A DNA stretch of 5,616 nucleotides from Alphaproteobacteria bacterium (GTDB lineage: Bacteria; Pseudomonadota; Alphaproteobacteria; Sphingomonadales; Sphingomonadaceae), in assembly GCA_005882415.1 (NCBI GenBank), contig VBAE01000224.1, positions 13,902-19,517 of the forward strand. The letters run 5' to 3'. The notes beneath the pieces were generated by a model that made no database searches, was not told the origin of the DNA, and saw only the letters and a program-made list of their open reading frames with translations. Both the position numbers and the translations under genes were made by a program. The first letter of the stretch is position 1. Each line of letters begins with the position of its first letter. Below are positions 1 through 4,957 of the stretch, piece by piece.

Positions 1-47
1 GCATCGTCAAAGCTCCACGAAGGTTTCTGCTGTGCGATGACGACTGT

Positions 48-74
48 GGAGGGTGCCACCCCCTGCGTTTTTTT
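48..74 (+). terminator. Terminator-like hairpin with T7 tract
   Basis: GGGT (51-54) pairs with ACCC (58-61) around a GCC loop. Two further G-C pairs (48-49 with 62-63) form if A50 is bulged. Four bases later comes a run of seven T (68-74). This is the shape of a rho-independent terminator reading on the plus strand, although the stem is short. A plus-strand frame open from the window edge ends at a TGA at 38-40, just before the hairpin. The hairpin could therefore end an upstream gene whose body lies outside the window. That gene is inferred, not seen. Confidence 0.35.
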
Positions 75-145
75 GCACATCCCGCGATTCCGGGCCCGGC
101 GGGGGAGGATCGACACCGCCGACCTTCGGCATTTAAAACCCGCTG

Positions 146-1417
146 ATGGCAGATCGGCCACTTCGATCCTTCGGCCGCGCACTGGGGCATGTTGCGCCAC
201 GGCCGAGGCTTATTTTCGGCGTGGCACTGGTCGTCGCCGCTATGCCCGCTGGCGCCGAGCCGGTGGTCGGCGCTTATTATGCGGCCAGCGGGAAGCCTGA
301 GGCAGCCGCATCCGTCCCGGCCGGGCAACTCACCCACCTCATCTACGCATTCGCCACCATGTGCGGGACCCACCCGAGCATCTCCGCGGAGGCCGCGAAG
401 GAGCGCGCCAGGCTCTGCCGCGGCCGGCGGCCCTTCGAGATCCTGATTCCGGCCGATGCGCCGGTTCGCGCTGAGCTGGACGCGCTTGCCGCTCAGAAGA
501 GGCGCAATCCGGCGTTGAAGCTCATCCTCTCGATCGGCGGGTGGGGCATGCCGCTGTACCCGGAGATGATCCGCACTGCGGGCACCCGGGCGCGCTTCGT
601 CCGCTCCGTCGCCGACTTTCTTCGCACCCACAGGGAGTTCGACGGGGTCGACGTCGATTGGGAATATCCCGGCGGTGGCGACGCTGCTCGCCCGCTCCTG
701 GGAGATCGCGAGCGCAAAGCCGAGTCGGAAGCATTTCGCGCGCTCGCCGCCGAATTGCGGGCAGCGATCGACCGCCTCGGCCGCGGCTCGGGCCGAAGCT
801 ACCAGCTGACCGCTGCCGTTGCCGGCTACCCGCGAAGCGTCCGTGGCGTCGACTGGCGGCGCACCCAGGGCTATTTCAACTATCTGTTCGTGATGACCTA
901 CGACTTTACGCCTGAAAAGGCGTTCGAGGCGCGGGGGGATTATTCGGGCGGGGGCGGTCCGCCGGGCCACCACAGCAACCTTTACGCGTCGGCTGCGACC
1001 GGCGGCTACGGCGCCGACGCGATGGTCCGAACCCTCGCCGCGGCCGGCGTGCCGCGGGCGAAGATGGTGATCGGCGCTGGCTTCTACGCACGCGAGTGGA
1101 AGGAGGTCGACTGGTCCGCAGGTAGTTTCCCTGCTGCCACCAGCAAAGGCGTGTTCGTCGGTACCCTTCCTTACAAGGGGCTGAAGGACCAGGAGGGGCT
1201 CCGCGAAGGCTATGACGAAGCGGCGGGTGCCGCTTATCTCGTCGGCGAAAGGCGCTTCCTTTCGTTCGACGACCGCCGCTCGATCTGCGCCAAGGGGGAA
1301 TGGGCGGTGCGCAACGGCCTCGCCGGGATATTCGCCTGGGAAGCGTCGCAGGACGACGGCAGTCTCGCTCAGGCTATGCGCGATAGCGTCGACGGCGGCT
1401 GCGGGGCAATAAGGTGA
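146..1417 (+). CDS. Secreted GH18 family chitinase
   Basis: This 423-aa protein is predicted to be exported and to hydrolyse beta-1,4-linked N-acetylglucosamine polymers by the substrate-assisted, retaining mechanism of glycoside hydrolase family 18. Seen in the sequence: a basic N-terminal stretch and hydrophobic core (about residues 21-34), then a likely signal peptidase site after AGA (residue 37). A GH18 barrel follows, with the SxGG motif at 129-132. The catalytic signature FDGVDVDWE is at 165-173, with D166, D169, D171 and the general acid E173 all present. The MxYD motif is at 250-253, a GFYAR segment at 312-316 resembles the GxPFYGR of bacterial chitinases, and FDD is at 374-376. Near the end is FAWE with W398, the usual floor of the -1 subsite. 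No carbohydrate-binding or fibronectin module is present, so this is a single-domain enzyme of ordinary size. Four cysteines (73, 91, 381, 419) could form disulfides in the periplasm or medium. ATG 146 is the only start that keeps the basic part of the signal peptide. Its ribosome site is poor. The exact substrate (chitin, chito-oligosaccharide or related glycan) is inferred. Confidence 0.9.
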   Translation: MADRPLRSFGRALGHVAPRPRLIFGVALVVAAMPAGAEPVVGAYYAASGKPEAAASVPAGQLTHLIYAFATMCGTHPSISAEAAKERARLCRGRRPFEILIPADAPVRAELDALAAQKRRNPALKLILSIGGWGMPLYPEMIRTAGTRARFVRSVADFLRTHREFDGVDVDWEYPGGGDAARPLLGDRERKAESEAFRALAAELRAAIDRLGRGSGRSYQLTAAVAGYPRSVRGVDWRRTQGYFNYLFVMTYDFTPEKAFEARGDYSGGGGPPGHHSNLYASAATGGYGADAMVRTLAAAGVPRAKMVIGAGFYAREWKEVDWSAGSFPAATSKGVFVGTLPYKGLKDQEGLREGYDEAAGAAYLVGERRFLSFDDRRSICAKGEWAVRNGLAGIFAWEASQDDGSLAQAMRDSVDGGCGAIR

Positions 1418-1747
1418 ACGCGATGCAGAAGGAGGCGAACGCTCATCACCCACGCTCTCGGGAGTGAGGAGTAGGCTTTGGGAAGTTGAGCCCGATCACT
1501 TTCGTGTGACTCAGCCGCCCGCATTCTCGGGCTAGGCGTAACCCTCTTCTTGCGCGCTAGCGATTCATGACGTTGGCTCAGCGACTCCGTCCTGGACTGA
1601 TACCGACGCTGATGGTCGTGGCTGCCGTCGCTCAGATACGGACGATCGCTGCCGCCTTTCCATTCTCGGGTGGCGTATCGCCGGTCGGCGCCGACGGCTG
1701 CGAGACATGCTCGAGGTCAGCACTGGACGGGTCGGCTTTCGGTCCTG
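1418..1747. other. Intergenic gap, no credible gene
   Basis: These roughly 330 bases separate the convergent chitinase and MarR genes. I see no tRNA, no strong terminator and no protein that looks real. A plus-strand frame opening at 1567 runs into the antisense of the regulator and has no recognisable domain. A weak 5-bp stem (GCCCG 1517-1521 with CGGGC 1528-1532) lacks a T run. The 10-mer CATTCTCGGG occurs twice (1522-1531 and 1661-1670). This may be a degraded sequence or simply the boundary between a chromosomal gene and the mobile block. Confidence 0.5.
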
Positions 1748-2293
1748 CTAGTTCCCGGGCCCCGCCCCGGCCTGCTGGTTCTGGACCTCCCACGGCCACC
1801 GGGAGTGATCCTCGGCAAAGAGCGCAGACATCCGCTCGAATGCCTCCCCCGTCAGCGTCACATGGACGACGCGCTGATCGACCGGGGCCGCGATCTTCTT
1901 CACCAATCCCTCGCGTTCGAGGACATCGAGCCAGCGTAGAGCGGTCGTCGCCGGAATTCCCGCCCGAAGCCCGACCGCAGAGACCTGCACTGCGCGCTCC
2001 TCCAGCCTGCAGATGAAGAGTTCCAGGAGCAGGTCCCAGGCCGGCTCGGCAAAGAGCGTCCGGGGAAGGTGCTGCTCCCGGGTGCGCCTCTCGCGGAATA
2101 GTGCGCGCGCCAGCGATAGTGCAGTTTCGTCACCGCATGGCGGAGCGGGACGACGGTAAGCCTCCCTTATCTCCTGCTCGATCTCAGCCAGCCGGCCGCG
2201 GGCCTGCTGAATGCCGTCGAGCAACTTCTCGGCTCTTGCATCATCTATTGGCAGATCGATTTTCACGTTCGGCAGCTTAGTCTCGGGAAGCAT
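1748..2293 (-). CDS. MarR-type winged-helix transcriptional regulator
   Basis: This 181-aa protein is a predicted cytoplasmic DNA-binding regulator. Residues about 15-47 are acidic and helix-forming (IDDARAEKLLDGIQQARGRL onward), probably a short coiled coil for dimerisation. The region about 83-160 matches the MarR/winged-helix layout. It has a helix with LLLELFICRLEE, then VSAVGLRAGIPATTALRWLD (residues 104-123) as the helix-turn-helix, then LEREGLVKK and a wing ending in RVVHVTLTGE. That last segment is typical of MarR proteins, in which VxLTxxG closes the wing. The family usually has about 140-160 residues, so this one is slightly long because of its N-terminal extension. A stop codon lies directly before ATG 2293, so no longer start is possible. 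The ribosome site is weak: GAAG lies 11 bases upstream and a better GGGAG is too far, at 20 bases. The gene is divergent from the conjugation block, which makes it a candidate regulator of that block and of itself. The ligand and targets are unknown. Confidence 0.8.
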   Translation of the reverse strand: MLPETKLPNVKIDLPIDDARAEKLLDGIQQARGRLAEIEQEIREAYRRPAPPCGDETALSLARALFRERRTREQHLPRTLFAEPAWDLLLELFICRLEERAVQVSAVGLRAGIPATTALRWLDVLEREGLVKKIAAPVDQRVVHVTLTGEAFERMSALFAEDHSRWPWEVQNQQAGAGPGN

Positions 2294-2297
2294 CTAT

Positions 2298-2327
2298 TCA
2301 AGCGCTTCTGCGGCTCCCGCTGCTTGA
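2298..2327. repeat. Nested inverted repeat upstream of the MarR gene
   Basis: TCAAGC (2298-2303) is mirrored by GCTTGA (2322-2327). Inside it GCGG (2310-2313) pairs with CCGC (2317-2320) around CTC. An 8-bp perfect palindrome AAGCGCTT sits at 2300-2307. The element begins four bases upstream of the regulator's start codon. It could be an operator for autoregulation or a hairpin in the leader mRNA. In a G+C-rich genome, chance is also possible. Confidence 0.3.
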
Positions 2328-2435
2328 GGCGTTGGTCGTGGTTACCCGGTCTAGGAACCGTTGCCCTGGTCTCCGGTCTTTCGCGAGATGATCCGTTGGC
2401 CGGACTTACGCTCTTCTCGGTGCCGATCTGCGCGA

Positions 2436-2480
2436 AGGGGCTCGTTTTTCTGCCCTTTGATTTTCGAGCCTCTCCAAAGG
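2436..2480. repeat. Two interleaved inverted repeats in the leader region
   Basis: The first repeat pairs 2436-2444 (AGGGGCTCG) with 2465-2473 (CGAGCCTCT). It is nine pairs including one G-U, around a 20-base T-rich loop. The second pairs CCTTTG (2454-2459), inside that loop, with CAAAGG (2475-2480) just outside the stem. The block ends 65 bases before the start of the HTH gene. As DNA it could be a regulator-binding site; as RNA it could switch between two folds. Only one base separates the two 3' arms, so both stems forming fully at once is geometrically unlikely. Confidence 0.4.
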
Positions 2481-2537
2481 CCGCGCCAAGCGGCACTCGT
2501 GGCGCAACGGACGGACATGGGGCCTGTCCGACGCACC

Positions 2538-2541
2538 GAGG
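2538..2541 (+). promoter_or_regulatory. Ribosome binding site GAGG for the HTH gene
   Basis: GAGG, followed by A, lies four bases before ATG 2546. It supports that start over the longer frame opening at 2324, which has no comparable site and no recognisable sequence in its extra 74 residues. Confidence 0.5.
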
Positions 2542-2545
2542 ACTT

Positions 2546-2773
2546 ATGGAAGACGAAATCGCACGCGCCGCTCGCGCCAAGAAGGGAAGCCCGTTTCTTT
2601 CGACCGAGCAGGCGGCCTTCTACCTGGGCCTCAGCGCACGCAAGCTGCAGGCGATGCGCGCTTCCGGCGGCGGGCCGCCGTTCCGGCGCCACAGCCGCTA
2701 TGTGCGCTATCACATCGACGACCTGGACCTCTGGTCGAAAGGGGTCTCAGTCGAAGGCGCGGCCGATGCCTGA
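2546..2773 (+). CDS. AlpA/excisionase-like helix-turn-helix protein
   Basis: This is a 75-aa predicted DNA-binding protein of the small MerR-like excisionase/AlpA group (HTH_17 type). Seen in the sequence: FLSTEQAAFYLGLSARKLQAM (about residues 17-37) is the helix-turn-helix. It is followed by a Gly-rich turn, the basic wing PPFRRHSRYVRYHIDDLDLW (44-63), and the final W that is characteristic of this fold. The length is normal for the group. Relatives either help excise integrated elements or regulate element genes, and they often sit at the head of conjugation or replication operons. Here the stop codon overlaps the start of the signal peptidase gene by eight bases, so the two are probably co-translated. 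A regulatory role for the downstream transfer genes is inferred. No integrase is in the window, which makes a pure excisionase role uncertain. Confidence 0.8.
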   Translation: MEDEIARAARAKKGSPFLSTEQAAFYLGLSARKLQAMRASGGGPPFRRHSRYVRYHIDDLDLWSKGVSVEGAADA

Positions 2774-3347
2774 GCATCGCGAGCTGCCGCTCTTCCGCTT
2801 CGGAGAGGAGCTCCGGCGGCACCGCCAAGTGAAGCGCAGGAGCCGCCTTCGAACGCTCGCCACGGCCGCCGCCGCGGTTGCAGTCACCGCGGCCGTCGCG
2901 ACGCTGCTGTGGCCGCCGCGGCCGTCGCTGCTCTGGAATGCCAGTGCCAGCAGCCCGGTCGGCCTCTACCGGATCGCTCCGGCAGATGATGTTCGGGTAG
3001 GGGAGATGGTGGTCGCCTGGCCGCCCGAGGGCGCACGGGCGCTCGCCGCCGAGCGGCACTATCTGCCGGTGAATGTGCCGATGGTGAAGCGCGTCGCGGC
3101 CGTGTCGGGCGACCGGGTCTGCGCAATCGGCGAAGCAATCCTCGTCAACGGCCGGCTGGAGACCCTGCGGAGCAGGCACGACCCCGCCGGGCGGCCGCTG
3201 CCCTGGTGGACCGGATGCGAGGATCTCTTAGTCGGCGACCTCTTCCTGCTCAGCCGGGACGTTCCGGACGCGTTCGACGGCCGCTACTTCGGTGTCACCA
3301 GGCGCTCGCAGATCCTCGGCCGAGGGAGGCTGTTATGGCGGGGTTGA
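2766..3347 (+). CDS. traF: Conjugative transfer signal peptidase TraF (S26 family)
   Basis: This 193-aa inner-membrane serine peptidase is of the TraF branch of family S26. In RP4, TraF processes and cyclises the pilin TrbC. Seen in the sequence: a basic cytoplasmic N-terminus (RRHRQVKRRSRLR, about 18-30) and one hydrophobic segment (about 31-50). The TraF signature NASASSPVGLYRI follows at 58-70, with predicted nucleophile S62. Next comes PMVKRVAAVSGDRV (105-118), with general base K108 and the GD pair of S26 enzymes. DGRYFG (171-176) resembles the conserved D-S-RYFG block. Length and layout fit TraF rather than the longer housekeeping LepB. ATG 2766 was chosen because it gives a natural TraF N-terminus, has GAAGG eight bases upstream (2753-2757), and overlaps the previous gene by only eight bases. 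The frame is open upstream, but that part overlaps the HTH gene and looks meaningless. The pilin substrate is not in the window. Confidence 0.88.
   Translation: MPEHRELPLFRFGEELRRHRQVKRRSRLRTLATAAAAVAVTAAVATLLWPPRPSLLWNASASSPVGLYRIAPADDVRVGEMVVAWPPEGARALAAERHYLPVNVPMVKRVAAVSGDRVCAIGEAILVNGRLETLRSRHDPAGRPLPWWTGCEDLLVGDLFLLSRDVPDAFDGRYFGVTRRSQILGRGRLLWRG
3324..3329 (+). promoter_or_regulatory. Ribosome binding site GGGAGG for the transglycosylase gene
   Basis: A strong GGGAGG lies five bases before ATG 3335, inside the end of traF. It fixes the start at 3335 and rules out the in-frame ATG at 3206, which would put 43 residues in front of the signal peptide. Confidence 0.65.
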
Positions 3348-3952
3348 GGACGGCCCTCCTTGCGACCGCCCTGCTCTGGGCTGCGCCGGCCGCGGCGGAT
3401 CCGGTGGATCGCTGGGATACGTACATCGCGGAGGCCTCCACTCGCTTCGGAGTTCCCGAGCCCTGGATACGCCGCGTGATGCGCGCCGAGAGCGGCGGCC
3501 GGACGCTGCTCGACGGTCGGCCGATCGTCAGCGGGGCGGGGGCGATGGGGCTCATGCAGCTGATGCCGGAGACTTGGCGCGAGATGCGATCGCTGCTCGG
3601 GCTCGGCGACGATCCGCACCAGCCGCGCGACAACATCCTTGCTGGAACGGCCTATCTGCGCGCGATGTACGACCGGTTCGGCTATCCGGGCCTGTTCGCC
3701 GCCTACAATGCCGGGCCGGGACGCTATTCACGATATTTGAGCGGGGCCCGCCGGCTTCCTGCCGAGACCGTCGCCTATGTGGCGAATGTAACCGCAGGGG
3801 GATCTTCGGCTATCGAGACCCAGGCGGGCGCCAGGCCAGTCCTGTTTGCGGTGGTTGGTCGATCCGACAGTGCTTCTACCGAACCCGGCGCCAGCGAAGG
3901 ATCGGGTGAAGGCGCTTTGTTCGTGCGCCTCGACAATGCGGGGCCGCGCTGA
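3335..3952 (+). CDS. Secreted lytic transglycosylase (SLT domain, VirB1/TrbN-like)
   Basis: This 205-aa periplasmic enzyme is predicted to cleave peptidoglycan glycan strands so that the conjugation apparatus can be assembled. A signal peptide is clear: MAGLR, a hydrophobic core, and cleavage after AAA at about residue 21. The SLT/goose-lysozyme-like domain spans about 24-150. It has RAESGG (50-55) with catalytic E52, then GAMGLMQLMPETW (69-81), NILAGTAYLRAMYDRFG (100-116) and the AAYNAGPGRY block (122-131). All family landmarks are present. After about residue 155 comes a low-complexity Gly/Ser/Glu-rich tail that ends in a short hydrophobic stretch, ALFVRL (194-199). The start overlaps the end of traF by 13 bases, which argues for coupled translation and a shared role in the transfer system. 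Assignment to conjugation rather than general wall turnover rests on this neighbour. Confidence 0.88.
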   Translation: MAGLRTALLATALLWAAPAAADPVDRWDTYIAEASTRFGVPEPWIRRVMRAESGGRTLLDGRPIVSGAGAMGLMQLMPETWREMRSLLGLGDDPHQPRDNILAGTAYLRAMYDRFGYPGLFAAYNAGPGRYSRYLSGARRLPAETVAYVANVTAGGSSAIETQAGARPVLFAVVGRSDSASTEPGASEGSGEGALFVRLDNAGPR

Positions 3953-3991
3953 TCGCGGGGAGGGGAGGCGGCGTGGGTCCGGCGGATCGCG

Positions 3992-3995
3992 GGAG
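3992..3995 (+). promoter_or_regulatory. Ribosome binding site GGAG for the primase-like gene
   Basis: GGAG lies eight bases before ATG 4004 and supports it as the start. A second in-frame ATG at 4016 would also be possible and would remove only four residues. Confidence 0.45.
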
Positions 3996-4003
3996 ATCGG
4001 CCG

Positions 4004-4891
4004 ATGACCTTGACCATGACAGCACCCGGGCTCGAGCAGGAGGGCCGGGCCCTGGTGGAGCGGCTTGGCGGGCACTGGTCCCAGCGCAGCGGGTTGTGCC
4101 GCTGCCCGGCCCATGACGATAGCCGGCCGTCGCTGAGCGTCCGCGTCGGCCGTTCGCGCCTGCTGCTTCACTGCTTCGCCGGCTGCACGGCGTCCGAGAT
4201 CCTGCGGGCGCTTCACCGCTCCGGCGCGATCGAGCCGCGGCCGGGTTGCTCGTGCCCATCGGCGGCACCTCCGGCGGCCGACCCCTTTTCGCCCGCGGCG
4301 CTGCGCGTCTGGGGCGGAGGCCGGTGTCTCGCCGGCACGCCTGCCGACGATTATCTCGCCGGCAGGGGAATCCGGACCCCGTCGGAGGAACTGCGCTACC
4401 ATCCCCGCGCGCCGCATGGCGCGAGGCCGCTGACGCGATTCAGGCCGGCCATGCTCGCCGCGGTGCGGGACGAAGGCGGGCTCGTGGCGGTTCACCGCAC
4501 ATTCCTGGACCCGCGCCGCGCGACGCTCGCAGATATGGCCGAGCCGCGCTTGGCGTTGGGGCGGCTGGGGCGCGGTGCCGTTCGGCTTGGAGGCCCGGCT
4601 GCGAGGCTGGGGCTTGCGGAGGGCGTCGAGACAGCTTTGTCCGCTTCGATCCTGTTCGGGCTCCCCTGCTGGGCGACGCTTGGGACGGAGCGCTTCGGCC
4701 TGATCGCGCTTCCGGCGGAGGTCAAGGAATTGGTTCTGTTCCTCGACAACGACCCCGGCGGACGGCGCGCGGAGCGGCTCGCCCGCGACGCATACGCGCA
4801 CCTTCCGACGATCGAGGCGCACTATCCGCCGCGCGTCGGCGACGACTGGAATGACGTCCTCCGGGCGAAGTCGGCAGCGGCTCGACCCTAG
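4004..4891 (+). CDS. Zinc-finger and TOPRIM primase-like protein
   Basis: This 295-aa protein has the layout of mobile-element DNA primases. Near the N-terminus is a CHC2-like zinc motif: CPAH (C34, H37) followed by HCFAGC (C57, C61). Between them lies DDSRPSLSV, the mobile-element version of the HxEKTPSF segment in DnaG. C32 and a later CSC pair (82-84) add further cysteines. A linker region (about 95-185) contains DDYLAGRGI, usual for this group. The C-terminal TOPRIM domain shows LAEGVETALS (204-213) with the metal-binding E207. It continues with LFLDNDPGGRRAERLA (245-260), where D248 and D250 form the DxD pair, and ends with VGDDWNDVL (278-286). Such proteins resemble Toprim_3 primases found on plasmids and conjugative elements, which make primers for element DNA. 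The TOPRIM carries the key acidic residues, so catalysis is plausible. No helicase domain is attached; the next gene may supply one. A gap of 51 bases separates it from the transglycosylase gene. Confidence 0.83.
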   Translation: MTLTMTAPGLEQEGRALVERLGGHWSQRSGLCRCPAHDDSRPSLSVRVGRSRLLLHCFAGCTASEILRALHRSGAIEPRPGCSCPSAAPPAADPFSPAALRVWGGGRCLAGTPADDYLAGRGIRTPSEELRYHPRAPHGARPLTRFRPAMLAAVRDEGGLVAVHRTFLDPRRATLADMAEPRLALGRLGRGAVRLGGPAARLGLAEGVETALSASILFGLPCWATLGTERFGLIALPAEVKELVLFLDNDPGGRRAERLARDAYAHLPTIEAHYPPRVGDDWNDVLRAKSAAARP

Positions 4892-4946
4892 AGGGGAGGG
4901 GGCGGTCGGGGACCGACCCGGAGCGGCGATGGTGCGGCTTCGGGCC

Positions 4947-4950
4947 GGAG
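4947..4950 (+). promoter_or_regulatory. Ribosome binding site GGAG for the methyltransferase-like gene
   Basis: GGAG lies seven bases before ATG 4958, which is good spacing. The out-of-frame ATG at 4929 has no such site. Confidence 0.5.
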
Positions 4951-4957
4951 ACACGCC

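Larger units (their letters stand above)
2294..2545. promoter_or_regulatory. Divergent intergenic region, probable promoter zone
   Basis: These 252 bases lie between the start codons of two divergent genes (MarR regulator to the left, HTH protein to the right), so promoters for both must be here or inside the genes. I could not find a convincing -35/-10 pair on either strand. The region is less codon-like than its flanks and contains a T-rich stretch at about 2445-2464 together with several inverted repeats listed separately. The plus-strand frame stays open from 2324, but the predicted extension before 2546 has no domain character. Confidence 0.5.

Noticed and set aside
90..99. Palindrome CCGGGCCCGG as an operator
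   Set aside because: A 10-base palindrome of only G and C is easily expected by chance in this composition, and no regulator is adjacent to it.
541..915. Plus-strand open frame of 124 codons inside the chitinase gene
   Set aside because: Out-of-frame shadow of the GH18 catalytic region; Arg-rich with no domain.
1517..1532. Hairpin GCCCG/CGGGC as a terminator for the chitinase gene
   Set aside because: The stem has only five pairs, there is no T run after it, and it lies 100 bases past the stop codon.
1522..1670. Direct repeat CATTCTCGGG as an attachment site or transposon target duplication
   Set aside because: Only ten bases long, with no gene or element between the two copies and no integrase or transposase in the window.
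1567..2016. Plus-strand open frame of 149 codons with a hydrophobic start
   Set aside because: More than half lies antisense to the MarR gene, the sequence after residue 60 is low-complexity Pro/Arg/Ser, and no domain is recognisable. The non-overlapping first part alone is too short to support a gene.
2324..2545. 74-residue N-terminal extension of the HTH protein
   Set aside because: The frame is open, but the sequence has no domain character, would remove the intergenic promoter region, and lacks the ribosome site found before ATG 2546.
2361..2765. 135-residue N-terminal extension of TraF
   Set aside because: It overlaps the complete HTH gene in another frame and has no similarity to TraF, whose natural N-terminus starts at 2766.
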